NCBI GenBank assembly: GCA_013396525.1
Contig: VWYX01000380.1
Span: forward strand, 308,788-372,787
Reading direction: 5' to 3'
DNA: 64,000 nucleotides
DNA from: Chaetorhynchus papuensis
Lineage: Eukaryota > Chordata > Aves > Passeriformes > Rhipiduridae
Made by a program: the position numbers and the translations under genes. Positions within the stretch are counted from its first letter, which is position 1; every line of letters begins with the position of its first letter. The notes below the pieces were generated by a model. It was not told the origin of the DNA and did no database searches. It saw only the letters and a list, made by a program, of their open reading frames with translations. Below are positions 34,150 through 48,100 of the stretch, piece by piece.

Positions 34150-36110
34150 CCAGCAAGGGAGGTGCGGCTCCTCGGCACGCAGCCCAGCGTGCTAGGACGT
34201 GCTCCTGCTTGCTGAGGGTGCGCACGAGGCTTCGCTGGAGCGGACCATCTGGCCAGCGCCGTGGGAAGAAGGCCGCGCAGCCGAGTGCGATGACAGCCGC
34301 CCTCAAACTTCCAGGAAGTGCAGAGAGAGGAACCAGGTGGAGGGTGCAAACAAAGCCGGGGCCCCGGGCGGGCGGCCGGGCGGCGGAGCACTGCCAGGGA
34401 CCTGCCCTCGGGATGACTCCGGAAAGCGGCCGCCGGGGGAGGAAGAGCGAGAGTGAACCCCGGGCTGGCTGAGCGCATCAGCTCATGCTGCGGCAGATGT
34501 GGCGGCATCGCTCCTGGGACGTTCCCCAGAGCCCTCCGGGGGACGTAGATATAAGGTACCCACCGAGCTGGGCTCTGCCGCCTTCCTCGTACTGTTTGGG
34601 GGCTACGGTGCTGTGGCGGGTGCTGACAGCCCGTGCTTCGGGGGCTGGGGGGAAGACTTCCCGTGCTCGCCCAGCGCCTTGCAAGTAATCCCCTCCTCTT
34701 CTCTTGGTGCCTGGGCTTGCGCAGCACAAGCTCCCAGCCAGGATGTCACAGGGCCGCGCGGGCGCTTTCGACGCCAAGCCCGTGAGCACAGCGGGCCAGC
34801 CGGGCTTTGCCTGGGCCCTCGGTTTCTGGGAAACAGCAAGGTGTGTTCCCATCCCCACCAGCCCTCCTGGAAACGGCTGGTGTTCGAGGTTGCCAGTGGG
34901 ACCTGCCCCAGGGTGTTAAGGGTCGGCAGGAGCACCGCGCAGCGGACAGCCAGGACCCTGTCCTCGCAGCCCCCGCAGCCCCGGCTTTTAGCCTGGCTCC
35001 GCGCCCTTGGAAAGCGGGGAAGCTGCCATTGCGGCCGGCACATTTTCCACGCAAAGGAGGGCTGGGAGAGCTGCTCCTTGTCTGGACTGGCAGCCATGGC
35101 CAGCAGGCCAGCCCTTGCCCCTGCCCGCTGAGCCAGCGGCCGCCGGGCCAGGATGTCGCTGGACTCAGGGAGAAGCGGGGCAGGCGCTCGCCGGGCTGCG
35201 TAAGAGTCTCAGTGCTGGCCTCAGCGACAAGACCGGCAGTGGCTCCCGGTCCCCGGAGAGGGCGGTGGTGGTGGGGCTGCTGGCTCCGTCCCCTCCGTCC
35301 GGCGGTGAACAATGGGAGGCGGAGGCAGGGGGAGGCTCCGCTTCTGCCGCTGAGCCTCTTCCGAGCGCGGGGCGGCGGCGGAGTTGACACGCGGCTTCCT
35401 GAGGCGGCGGCGCCGGGCGCGGGGCCACGGGACGCGCTCCGCCGCCAGCCCCGCTCCCCAAGCTCGGCAGGCGGCGCTGGCGGCGCGGCCGCCGGTGCCA
35501 CCGGTGAGCGGCTGCACTTCCTGCCCGCGGCCCCGGTGGGGCGGGGGAAGCCGGGCCGGCCGCGCCCCCCGCCCGCCCCCGGTGCCCTCCCGTGGCTCGG
35601 AACCCCGGTGACGGCGGCGCCGCCGAGCCCTGAGCTCGGCCATGCAGGCGGCTCGGCCCCCGCCGTCCGGCGGCTCGCCCTCCGCCGCCTCCTCCGACAC
35701 CGCCGCCGCCACAGCCGAATCCTCCGGGGCGTCAGGCGGCGGCGAGCCCGAGTGGGGGCCGCCGCCTCCGCTGGGCCGCCGCCACAGCAGCAAGCGCTTC
35801 ACTGGCCTCAAGCTCTTCGGGCGCAGGTGAGCAGCCGGCGGGGCGGGCGGCGGGACGGTGGGTCCCGCCGGGCGGGCGAGCTCCGGGTGGTGTCTGCGGC
35901 ACCTGGCGGCGGAGCGGGGCCGGAGGGAGCTAGGCTCCCGGGCAAGGGCTGGCTGTAGGCGGCTGGAGCATCCGGAACGGAGGCGGCGGAGCACCGGCTT
36001 CCGAGGAGCCTCCCGCCGCCGGGCCGTCGGCAGCCGCCTCACCAGGCCCGGTCGAGGGGCTGATCCCGGCTGAGCGCAGCCGCAGGGGCATGCGGGACGC
36101 AGTGTGGGGA
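34150..36110. promoter_or_regulatory. DGKZ: CpG island and probable DGKZ short-isoform promoter
   Basis: The sequence becomes very GC and CpG rich, densest at about 35200-36060, with GC boxes such as gggcgggcggccgggcgg near 34367 and ggggcggggg near 35536. It surrounds the first coding exon of the short DGKZ isoform. No TATA box is near the ATG, as is usual for CpG-island promoters. The large open frames on both strands are a by-product of the low stop-codon density. Confidence 0.8.
35642..35826 (+). CDS. DGKZ: DGKZ first coding exon, short isoform
   Basis: Sixty-one codons plus two bases. The ATG has G at -3, and an in-frame TGA lies 33 bases upstream (35609-35611), which fixes the start. 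The product begins with a Ser/Ala/Gly-rich low-complexity region and ends RRHSSKRFTGLKLFGR, matching human KRRFPGLRLFGHR. The donor is CAG|gtgagc, phase 2. The low-complexity part is not alignable with human. Confidence 0.93.
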
Positions 36111-39100
36111 TGGAGCGGGGAGTTTGCTTTTCCCTCCTTTCGAGCTCTTGGCACGAGCGGTGGGAAGTTGGGGAGCGTTGCCCTCGCTTGCGTGCTGTCC
36201 TCCCCGTGGAGTCAGAGCCTCGTCTCTGGGGGATTCGCTTCCACCCGCCCAGAACTGCCTGTCTCCATCCCCACACGCCCGTCCCGTGCTCTGCCTGCGA
36301 CGCTGGCAGTCCTGCCGCGCCGGGGGATGGCTGTGCTCGCTGGGATCCCGGCTTCGCATGCATCCTTCCCAGAGCCAGCCGGGCTCCGTGTGCCTCCCTC
36401 AGCTTCTCTGTTAGCCTCGTGCGGATTTGGAAGTGAAGTATCTCGAAGTAGCCTGGTACGTCTGCCATCCACTAAATAACTGAGGTCTGAAGGAACCTCT
36501 GGAGATCGTCTGGTCCACACTGCTGTCTCAAAGCAGAGTCGAATTTGATCAGGCTACTGATGTTGAGTTCTGAGTATTGCCAGGGTGTAGAGAACACGGC
36601 TTCCATGGACATTCGCTCTTGTGCTTCAGCTCCTCGGGATTTTTTTTCCTCTAATAACTATTCAATTTCCCTTGTTGCAACCTGTGCCTGGTCTCTCTCA
36701 GGTTGTCACTGTGCACGTCTGGGCAGCATCTAACCCAATCTCTGTACCTTCTCATCAGGTTGCTGAAGATGGTAATAATGTTCCCCCTCAAACTTTTCTG
36801 CAGGCCACACTGCCCCCATTATCTCATCCTCGTACTTGATTGCTCTTGCCCCAGCCGTGTTGGTGGCCCTGTGACATCTCATGAGTATTTTCAGCATATG
36901 GGAGCAGTTGAAGCAGGATGCAGTGCCACCAGGGTGGTATCACACGTGCTGAATGGAGGGGAAAGGCCCCAATTTCAACCTCCACAGCCAAGCCGGAACT
37001 GGGAGTGGATGGCTTGCAAGGTCACTCCACCACAGAGCGGTGTTCTCTGCTCTGGTTTCAGAGCTGTCGGCAGTGGCTGCCTTGAGCTCCTGGCAGTCTC
37101 TGGCCTGTTCCAAATACTGTGTGGCATCTCTCTCTGACTCCTGGGGCTTCATGCTGCTGTTACTGCAATGTAGATCAGAGCCAAGGGGAAGTTCTCCATG
37201 TGTGAATAACCTTTGGCAGCGTGGACACATGGGAGAGGCAAAGTGGGATGGGCAGGAAGAGCTGGAGGAGGGCAGCAGGCCCGCCAGGATAGCTGGAAAT
37301 GCCCATTGGGTTGTTTGATGCGTGTATACTTCTCTTGCCTTTGTGCTGCTGACGTAGGGACCCAGTTCCCTCTGGCTCAGGATGATGAATGCAGTACCCA
37401 GAGCTGCAGGTAGTGAGGAGAGATTCCCACAGACCTTTGAAACTGAAGGGACTCCCACGCATGCCAGTGGGAGGCAGACTCGATGGGAAGTCATGCAGGA
37501 TAATTAGCTGCACGCCACCGAATTCATGCCCACCTCAGTGTTGGAGCAGAGGATGGCATGAACTGTCTTCACCTCCTCTGAGGGAATTACGAGGGAAGGC
37601 TGTGCTACACTTCCTTTTGTCAAGAAGTACAGCCAGTCCCTACCCCCCAAATGCTTTCCAACAGCCATCAGTGAGGAAATTTGCACTCTCTTCTATTCTG
37701 AGCTTTACCCAGAGCATATGTGTCTGGGAAACAGGTCTAGGGGAAGCTTAGGTAATCGAGAAGAATTTGCTCACTGGCAGCAGTGAGTCTCTGGAGAGCC
37801 TTGGCTTCAAGGAGAGAGGTTTCCTGAGGTGGACACCCTGTGCTGGACTCTGCCTGCAGCAACACTGTGAGGCATGGCCAGGGGAGGCGGGGGTCTGCAA
37901 AATGGAAAGAGAGCCTGTCTTGTCCCCAGGGCAGGTGAGCCCTCAGGGGATTTGAAGCAACAGAAAAGTGAGCCTCCAAGCTCTGGCCTCTGGTAGTACG
38001 TTAACCCCGTGTTTTGCAAGCAGGCTTATTTCTGTACCTTATAATTGCTGTACAGGAGGGTGGAGTAATTGGCTCTAGAGCTGACAGAGACAAGTGCACA
38101 ATACATGCATCCGGGCCATGGAGGGGTAATTCTTTTAATTGGGCTGATAAAGAGATTGGTGCTGATCAGATAAGAGGTGGTTAGGATTAAATTGCCTTTC
38201 TAGGTGCCCTGTTTCTTGTGCTATAAATGAACTGCACAGTTTACCCTTTCCAGGGAGGAGTGTAAGTGCTGGGGACAGTGCCTGTTTCTTGCTCGCCCCC
38301 GTGCCAGTGAGCTGGGATGCTGAAATGGATCTTGCCTGTGGGCTTCAGAGCTTCTGTAACAAATCCCACTTCAAAGGAAGTATGTGTAATGGCTGGTGCG
38401 ATAGCATAAGCAGGGACCATAGCCACCAGTAGGGCAGCTGGCAGATGGTAGTTCAGCAGAGAGCATGGGACCAGGTTTTTGTCTGGGACCCTTTGGCAGG
38501 TCTTGTGCTGAAGCCTGCACGTGAGCCTGGGGGTGCCTGCCACTGCCCCAGGAAAGGTCTGTGGGTGGCACAGCCTGTGGGTAAACGGCACTCAAGAAAC
38601 TGAGCCGAGCACCCGCCTACATCTTTCTGGGACGTCACTTGTCACTGTCTTTCTTGCAGCTTGATGCTTACACCCATGTGAAAGCTGAGAACGATGTGCC
38701 ACTGGGACGGCAGCCCAGCCTCCCCCATCCCTGCTGTGTGGGGGGTGCCCTCGAACCTGCTGGCCCTTGGACCCACTTTCCGCTGTGCAGGTGCAGTATA
38801 GGGGCCGTGCAGTGGGGTAAGCCCCAAGTGCCCAGGGGGAAGACCAGATGGTAGTGAGGAGCCTGAAGTTTGTGCTCTGCAGGCTGGTAGGCTGAGAGCA
38901 GTGCTTCCCTCAGGACAAGCTTTTTCACAAGGCACCTTGCTGCCAGCTAGCTGTTGAGCAATCATCTTCCTACTTCTCCTCCATGCATGCAGATTTTTAG
39001 TTTTAGCTGGGCCCAGGCCAGTGTCACCTGTGGGAATCCCCAGCTGTCCCCTGCAATGACACTTGGGCTTGTTTGCAGGGCAGATGGGATGTGCCGAGAG

Positions 39101-42100
39101 AGTTGTTTCCGCTGCTGTGTTTGCTCTGTGATCTCTGCTCAGGGCCTGACCTCCTGTGGGGCTGCTCAGGGACTTTTTATCTTGACGGGGGGAAAATAAA
39201 GCACTGGGCACACTGAGCAGCCGTACCTGTTGGCAGCCAATGCAGCCTTGCAGCAGGGCCAGCTGCCAGCTCAGAGTGGGGCTGTGGGATAGGACAGGGA
39301 AGAATCAGAGCACGGGAGGTCTGACTGCTTCCAGAGACTGAGGTCCTCCGTGGTGTGGACCCTACCTGCCGCCTGCCTTGTCTCTCCAGTCCCAGGCACC
39401 CACTGGCAGCTCTCTTGTGCTCCCAAGATCAGAGCAGGGACTGCCACAGTGACATGTTACCTGCGCCAGAGAAGGTGTCAGGACCTTTAATTATAGCATC
39501 ATAGAATGATTTAGTTTGGAAGATCATCCGGTTCCTACCCCCTCACCATGGGCAGGGACATGTTCTACTAATCTTCTTAAGGGTTGGAGCATCCTTTCCA
39601 GGAAACCCTGTAATCTTCTCAAGGGGCTGAAATGACAGACCTCTTTCCTCCTTTGAACAAAAACAATAGGAAGAGAGTCCGGCAGTGGGAGTGGGCACAG
39701 GTCTTTGCAAGGATACAGTGTTGAGAGGGGAGAGGCAGAGCTGTGGGTGGTGCAAGCGGGAAGAGTTTGAGAGCTGTTTGATTGTGTGAGTCCTCTTGGG
39801 GACTAAGGAGGTGCCCGTAAGGGGAGACGAGCCCTCTGCAATGGGGGCAGTGCTCTCACGAAAGGCAACCCGAGTTCTGGCAGGTGGTGGGAGACACAGT
39901 GTAGGATTTCCTTCACTCGTCATTGTGCAGTGCCTGGGGAGCAGACAATCTCCCCAGAGACTTGGCAAAGCTACTAAATTTAACTTGCAGCTCTGCTCTT
40001 GGTGAAGCTGTTTTCTTTTTCCCAGGTGACTCTGTGAGCTGAAGCTCCTGGGTTATCTCTGAGCCACGCGTTCTCTTGCTTGCTGGTTATTTTAAACCAG
40101 TGCTGACTTTGAGATGCTAAGTTCAAGAGTAGAGCGAGGGCTGTAGGCTAAGACTCGTTGACCCTTAGGTCCATAAACAATCTTTTTCAGAAGAGATGGG
40201 GGACTGGCAGGAGGCGAACGGCTTCTGCTGGAGACTTTTGGAGGTAGAGATTCTGGTGCAGATCTGACTTGGGAACACGGGCTAGACGTGGAAATAGGGG
40301 AAACCTGTCCTGCTGGTTCTTGAGTTGGCACCACGCTCTGGGGATAATAAGTGGCTCTGTCTTTGCAATCCTGAGTTCAAGAGCTTTCCCTGGGCCAGCT
40401 CTCCAGTAACACAAAAGTAGTACTCGGTGTTTCTGTTGCAACTTGCAGACCCAGCAGCAGCTACAGTCTGTCTTTGGGAGCTGGGAGGCTTTCATCTCCT
40501 CATCGGGATGCCAGGTGGAGAGTGAAGCTCTGCCGAGGCAAGCAGTGAGGCTGTGCTGGCCAGGCCACTGCCCAGCAGGGATGGAGTCCTGTCCACACCG
40601 GACATATGTGTTAGACCCAGTGCTGTTCTCTTCCTGCCTGCAGTTTAGGGGTTGATGCCTTAGGGTGCTAATTTTGTAGTTAACTGTGAGCTCTACCTCC
40701 AGGGGAAGCTCTTCCTCATTGTGCCAGGATGAGGAGCTGCAAGGATCTCTTTCCCACTCCATGCTGTCCCAGACAGTAGGAGTTAATGGGCCTCCTGTCT
40801 CAGCCCTGCCTGCCGGGCAGGTTGTGCTGTCTGGGTTAGGCTGTCAGTTCCAGTTTCTACCTGTGACCATTGCTCCCACGCCTAGAAATAGCCTGGCTGA
40901 GCTTTGCCTATCTAACGGCTGCCAGCCCTTCCCAGTGGATCAGGGCCTGGGGAAATGAGCTGAGCATGCACCATCTCAGAGAAGCCCTGCCCAGCTGTGA
41001 GAACTGGAGACCTGTCTCTGAGCGGACTGCAGGATGCTGCCCAAGCTGTGGGTGCAGGGTGGTAGGTACGTGGCACTGATGGGAAAGTCCCGCTCTGGGA
41101 GCAGACAGAGGTCTGGCTGGAGGTAGTCCCACCCTTTGGCTGCCACCCTGTCCTCCATGTGCCCTATGTTGGTGGGAGATTCCTTTAGTGTGTCTCATGG
41201 GCTCTTGCTGCTCCCCTGGCATTGCTGCAGGCTGCCAGCTTGTGGCAGGCTCTAGTCCCAGCCCCACCTGGGGGCACCCAACCAGACTGTGAAAATCCCA
41301 CCCAGCACCAACAGTCAAGAGCTTAGTGTTTGCCCTTTCCCTGGCTCCACTCACCCTATCTCCCTTTCCCTGCTTGCCAGCAGCATCTCATTTCTTTGTG
41401 GGGCTGGAGCAGCCTCGGCTCCAGGACATGCTATGGCTTTGAAGAAAGTCATGTGTCCTAGCTGGCTGGCCCAGGAAGTCAGGGCAACTAACAGAGAGCC
41501 TTCTTGCAGAAGCTTTTCCCCTTGTTTTGGTGCAGCTTGGCTTTCACAGGAAATGTGTGTGCTGAACAGCCTGTCCCTCGCTTGCCGTTGTCAGCCCAGG
41601 TGTGGATCCAGAGCCAGAGAGGAGGGGCACTCCTTGCTGCCTGCTCCCCCTGCTGTGGAGGGTCCCATTTCCACTCTAGGGCAGGACTCTCCAACAGGAT
41701 GCGGATAGAGAATCATGGGGCAGAAGTACCTAAGATGGCTTGGAGCCTCCTCTAGGCTCTCAGCCTCTGGGCATGGCCTGTAGCCATCCAAGAGAGGGAG
41801 CAGGGGGCCATGCAGATGGCCACATGCTGTCCCCTCTGTGTGAAAGTTCTGACTTGGACAGATTATCTGTACATCATCCTGCCTTGCCACCCTGGCTCTG
41901 GCCAGGAGCCTCTCAGATCCAGGGCTAAGCCTCTTACTGCCCAAGCTCGAGGTCACCACACAAGGGGACATGGCGTGGGGCACTCTGGCAGCTGGCACAT
42001 GGCAGCTGCCACTGCTGAAATGTGCTGGGGGGTGGGGTGGGTGTTTTCTGCAGAGATTTTGCACCCATGTGAGGCTGGCAGATGGCAAGATTAAGAGGCT

Positions 42101-45100
42101 ACAGGGCTCCTGTCCTGTGAGAGCAGCTGAGATGCATGGAAGGAGGTATCCTGCTCCCCAGTACAGCTCCTGGCAGGATTGCAGGTCGGCGTGAGGCCAG
42201 GGAATGTTCCGGCAGAGGCTGCTGCTGAGGATCCCCCACCTGGGCTCAAACAACGTTGCCCGCCCACAAGTTTTCTTGTTATTTGAATGAGTGAGGAAGC
42301 AGATGTGGTGAGGGTGAGTGTCAGAGGGGTCCTGTGGACGCTGAAAAGCTTTTAGCAGAGATTTTCCAGCTTTCTGCCCGCATCCGTGTGAAGGTCCTTG
42401 CTTTCACACAGATGCTGGCTGAGAACAGTTAGAGGTTTTTGTAAACCAATCCCTTTATCTTGCAGGTGCAAGTTGTTGTCTGGAATTGTTATGATATTGA
42501 CTGAAAAAATATTTTGGAATGGGTGTTGTGGGTTTTAGCCGACCGGTACGGGAGGCGGATGATCAATAACCAATGATCTTATGCCGTCTTTGAAAATCAA
42601 GGTATATAAGCCTGTCTGTAATTAATTAATAATTTTCACCTTTCTATTCCTTCTGAACCTGGACTTTGTGTGGTTTTCCCTCTGGCTGCGGTGCAACAGT
42701 GACAGTGTCCCAAGAATGACACTTCCCCTCTGCACTGGTCACCAAGAGCTTTGCTACCCAGCCCCTGGCTGGTTGTAGTCAGGGCTCCTAAGGGTTGGTG
42801 CCCATGCACAGGGGCCAGAGGGTTGGGAGCAGGTGAACTGCTCTGCCCAAACAATGCTCCTCCGTGCAAGGCTTGGAGAGTGACTTCATGATTTATTTGA
42901 AATTCAAATCCATGCCTGGACCCAGCAGTCGAGGTGAAGGAAGGCAGCCAGGAACCAGGCCAGAACAGGGAAGGAGGAAGGGAAGCAGGGCTCTCTCTCT
43001 GTGCCAGCCTGGCCCTGGTCCCTGACTCATGTGCCCTCTTGCAGCTGGCTGGGTTGGGCTGGAGGTGACTCTGAACTGGGCTGGGTTAGTATCCCGGGCG
43101 AAGGAGATGGCTCTTGATGTTTGCTGACTGGCTCTTAAGGGAAAAACAGCGTTGCTGATTCCAGCTTCACGGGCATGTTTCCTGCATTGACCTCCATGGC
43201 TGACAGCATGGGTGGTGGCACAGATGCCATTGGAGCCCCTGGGATCTATCTGCAAGTGCCAAGGCAAGGGGAGAGTATGTGTGGTGGAGAGATGGCACTG
43301 GGGCAGCAAAACTGGGGTGGGGGAGGATGGTGCTGTGTGCTGAGCAGCCAGGCACGTCCATGGCTTGCTGACCACTCTCTTTGTGTCCGTAGACTCCACC
43401 TGCCCCACAAAGGTGCCTTCCCTTGTCTCCAGGGCAGCCAGCCCAGCCGATGGGGATCCAGGAGGATAAAGCACCGGCCAGCGGTGTATAAGTATGTGGT
43501 ATTTTTATTGGCTTGCACAGGCTGTGCAGTCCCAGCAGCTGCTGCAACATTTCTTTTCAAGAGCTCTCCTCCCTCCCACCCACGTCTCACCCCACTTCAC
43601 CCTCTTGTGTCTGTACTAACCAAGGCCACTGAAAGCTGGGCTGCTTGCCTCATGCCTGTGTCGCTAAGTTTGTTGTAGAGGGCAGCTTGCTGCTGGACTT
43701 TGATCGACTAGCATGGCAGCTTCTGTTTTGCTGGAGTTTGGATTGAAGGTCAATTGAGCTCTTCCTCCTCTATGTCCTAGCCATTGTGGGCATGAGAACC
43801 TAGATCCGGTGCATGCTGAGTGCTTGGAAGACCTAAGGTGATAGCACTGAGGGTGGTTTAGCCAAATGACTAAATTAAATAATAATAAATAATAAAATTT
43901 AGCTGAAGCAGTCTGAAGTTCAGTAAGGCTGTGACTGCCAGAAATGGTGGAAAAACAGGGCCTGGGAAACAATCGCCATTGCTGGGATGTAGTTGCTGTG
44001 TGGGAGCCGGTTCCTAGGCTAGCCATAGTGGGTGGGCTAGCCAATACCTCACTCACAAATGCTCCCGAGGAGATATGGAGGTAGGGATAAGTCCCAAGTT
44101 CCATTCCCAGGCTCCCTGTGCCGTGGTCTTTGCAGAGCAGCACATCAGCCTGGTCAGGATTTGGCTGCACAGGTGTGAGTGCTGCAGTGGAAGACCCTTA
44201 CTGCTCTTCCTGGCTTCTGCTACACAGTTTCTCTGCATGGAATCCTGGGCCTTTCTGAGTTTGCTACTCAGTCTCTTGTTTGGCTGATGTTGTAGACACA
44301 AAAGTCTTGTGTCTCAGGGAGTCCTGTGGTTGGAGGTGTTGGGAGTAAGAGGCAGTGTGGCCAGTTAGTGCTCTGCAGAGGGGAGGTGGATGGGTTTTGG
44401 AGAGATCCGAAGAGCCGTGGGTTGAACACCAGAGGGCACGGTCGCTCTTCGTGCAGACCTCTGGTGCTCTGCTGTGCAACTCCAGCCCTTTCCCTGCAGC
44501 TGACTTCGGCTGGGTGTTGTGACATGTCCCTTCTGCAGGGTTGCTGGTTTTGACTCATTGCTCCTGGTTTTTCTTCCCTCTCTTCTGCAAGGAAGGGATT
44601 GGCAAAGCATTTGCATAGAGCATTTTTTTATGCTGCTGTGGCTGAACTGGTTGGTGAGCTTGATGGCTTAAACTGGTCAGCTGCTGCTGTGGGCTGGCTG
44701 ATGCTCAGAGGTAAGCCTCCAGCCAAGGCAGCTGTCAGCCAGCTCCCCACTGCATGGGCTTGTGAGTCCTGGCAGCATTCAGAGCCTCATAATAGCACCC
44801 ACCCAACTTCTGCACATGGAGCCTGGGTCACTCTTCCCACACCACAGGTTTCTGGAGCACTGAGTGTCTCTCTGTGGGCATGGGAGGAGGAGCAGAGAAA
44901 CTCGGGAAGCAGAGCAAGGCAGCCCTGTGTAACTGATCTGTGCTAAAGTGCTAGTCCATTCCACGAAGGGGGACAGTGGTCTGCTCTCTACACGGGCATT
45001 GCTTCTTCCCCTCTCTGAAGGATGATGGGAGAAAAAAGCCAATCAGTGATGCTGGCAGATGTGGGGATGTTAAGATGAAAGAAGAAAAGGAAGCACATAA

Positions 45101-48100
45101 GAGCAGATATGCTGAGGGCATTTGGAACAAAAAGGGTTGAGGAGAAAAAAACCCAGCTTTTCCTCCTGCCCTCCCATTTGTTGCAGTGGGACAAGCTGGC
45201 ATTCAGCAAAGCCAAAAAAATGATAGATTTAGCATTGTTAAAAGGAGTTACTTGAATTTTGATGTGAGGTGCGGGGCTTTATCACTTGCTGCCACGAGGT
45301 GAAAAAGTGAAACCAAAGGTTAGACATGATATCAGTAACAGGGTCACAGTTAAACCAACAAATGCCACTCGTGTGGCAAGTCAGCATGTGCTTTGCTTAG
45401 TCACAGGGTCATGATGAAGGCTTGGGAGGTGTCTTTCCTGTCTCAGGCTTTGTGGTGTAGAGAGATCACTGGGGACCGGGTTTCTCAGGGATTCTGAGCA
45501 GTTCTCCCCCTTGCAGACACCTGCAGGGGCTGCCACTTGTGGTGTGGTTTCAGGTGCGTGGGACCAGGATCTCCTCACATGGAAAGTCTTGCTCAGGGCT
45601 GTGTGGGCCTGGGGAGCTTCTTGGTCTGAAGCAGTGGTTTCTGCTTGAACACAGCAGACTGAAACCTGTGACAGCAGCACAGGAAGCCAATGGTCTTCAT
45701 CACAACCTATTCACCTGTCTGCATGTTAACAGGCTGAGGCCCTACTAAGTAGCGGGGGAAGGAGGAGAAGGGCAGCAAAGTTTTCATAACTGATCTTGAG
45801 GAGAGAGCTCTTAGGCTTCCTGCTCCCGCTGCCTCCAGGGACTTGGAGAATTAGTGACCTGGTCTCTTGGTGGTCAGATTGACTTGGAAGGGATTTTGGG
45901 GCCACGTGGAATCCACCGTGGTCACCCCTCCAGGCTGTTTCCATTTGTAAGTCCAGGTCCTGCCAGCCCAGGAGGGAAATAGGATTGTGGTGACTGTGAG
46001 GAGCAGCAAGTGGTATCAGCAGGAGTCTCTGCTATGCATAGATCACGTGGGACAGGGAGAGCAGGGTGGGCATGGGGCAGTTGGAGACCAGCTGGAAGCC
46101 TGAACCCTCTCTGGAAGTGTTCAAGGCCAGGTTGGATGGGACTCTAAGCAACCTGGTCTAGTGGAAGGTGTCCCTGACTACAGCAGTGGGGTTGCAATGA
46201 GATGCCCTTTAAAGTCTCTTCCAGTCCAAATCGTTCAGTGATTCTGTGCTAAGCTTCCTTGGCTGGAGATGGGGCTGGGGAGGAACTGCAAATTTCTCTT
46301 ACCAGGCTACTTTGCTCTGAATGATTGACTAATTGTAGCACATTTTTAATTTCCTCTTTGATAAAACATCCTGCCAGTACCAGTAAGTGAGTCTTAACAA
46401 TGATGGACTGGGGCCTGTTCCTAGAGGCCCTTCTGCAGCTGGTAGCATGGCTGCCCTGAGGCTGCAACAATGCTGGGACCTGCTTGACTGCTAGTGGCAG
46501 CTGGCTCTTTCCCTGCAGTAGGAGGGGAATCTCGAAGGATGTGTAGATACCCTATGTAAGGAAGGGGGCAGAACCCTCCGTCCTTCATCAGCTGCCAGTT
46601 TTGATGGGGGAGAGGACTGACGGGGGTGAACACCTCCTGCCTGCCCTGGGTATCTCCAGCTCCCTTTCCCCTCTGATGTTGTGAGAAAAGGGCTGAATGC
46701 AATCCTCAGCAGCTTTGGCAATGGCCGGGTTCGTCCATGTGTCCTTCCCACCCCTCTCTCCCACAGCTTCACAAAGGCCACTTGCTCCTTCTGCCGTGAT
46801 GGAGATGGCAGCAATGGTGGTAGCTCAGCATTTGGGCCTGGCTATCCTCTGGCAAATGGTTTCCTGTGAACTGATTTCAAGACACCCATCGGGGCAGACA
46901 GCTGGCTGCCTTCGCCCCACTGGCTGCAGCCTCTGCGGCATTTTGTTATGGTTGTGTTACTGTAGTCCCGCTCCAGGCCCCACGGAGCACTGGGCACGGT
47001 CCAAATGCACGCACATTCCTACACACAGAGGAAAAGAGCTCCCTGTCTAATTTTAGCCATGACAAGTAGGCAAGGGGAGGGGGCAGGGTGTGAAAGGACA
47101 AGGTCTCATCTGCAGCCACCCGCACTGACTCACTCACTACGGCCTGTGTGTGGCTATCGGCTCTCCTCGCCCGGGTGAATGACCGAAATAACAATAGCTG
47201 GTGACGCATTGTGGAGTCAGCTGGCCTTTGGCGTGACCTTCCCTCCCCTCTCTGCAAAGACCAAAGCCGAGATGGGTTTTGTGGCCCCAAAAGGGAGATG
47301 GGTTGTGTTTGGCTGGGAGCAGATCCCTAGAGGCAGCTTGGGGACCCAGATAGTAGTGAAGCATGACAGGGAAGTCCCCAGCCTGGCTATGAGAGGTCCC
47401 ATGTGGGGTTTTCACTACAAGGGAAGACAAAAAGCTCCTGAGACATCTGTGGAGCCTGCCCAGACCAAAGACTAACTCAGAAGTAAGTTACCTCCTGTGC
47501 ATGAAGACAGGCTCTCCATGGCAGGCAGCTTGACTCTCATCTGCCATGCAAACCCCGTTATCCAGGTTCCAAGAAGGCAGGAGAGAATCGCTGCTTTGGT
47601 GGATTCCTTCCCATGTCCTCCTGCTGCCACTGCCAGGGAAGCTGCACCCGAGCTGCAGTTGAATGTCCAGAGAGCAGCTGGCACCGCGGGGACCCCTCTC
47701 TTTCTGGGCCGACTGTGGTGCATGCGCCTGCGGCTGGGGGCGAGTTGGCCTCGGGGCTGCTCGGAGAGGAAGTGCAGCTGGTTATTTTAACAAGCACTGT
47801 CAGGGTTTGCAGCGTGGGGAGGAGCGGAGGGAGAAGCCAAGCACTCTCTCCAAACTAGGACTTGGTAGGGGAGGGCTGGCCCGCTGCTGCGGCGCGGCCA
47901 CTGCCACCCATTCGGCACCTGCAAGGACCTCTGCGCCGCTCCGGATCAGGTCACGGGGGCTTTTTCCCACCACCTCCCCTTTCCTTATCCTGCTCGTCCC
48001 TCTCCCTCACGTTTGCTGCTTTTGTTTGTGCTGGGTGGGGGATGGGAGGGGACCTGGGGGGAGAGACAGCCCTTAGTTTGTAGGTATGGCCTTTGGTTCT

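Noticed and set aside
34807..35958. 383-residue + strand open frame in the CpG island
   Set aside because: It overlaps the DGKZ first exon in a different frame and has no recognisable domain. The frame matching human at the exon's 3' end is the one starting at 35642.
35221..36468. 415-residue minus-strand open frame over the CpG island
   Set aside because: It is low-complexity Arg/Ala/Pro/Gly sequence running opposite to the DGKZ first exon. Long frames are expected in CpG islands where stop codons are rare, and no domain is visible.
43175..43678. 167-residue + strand frame in DGKZ intron 1
   Set aside because: Mixed composition without a recognisable motif and without support from splice sites; overlapped by equally long frames on the other strand.
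47179..47475. 98-residue + strand frame in DGKZ intron 1
   Set aside because: No family resemblance, no splice context and a length common by chance in this GC content.
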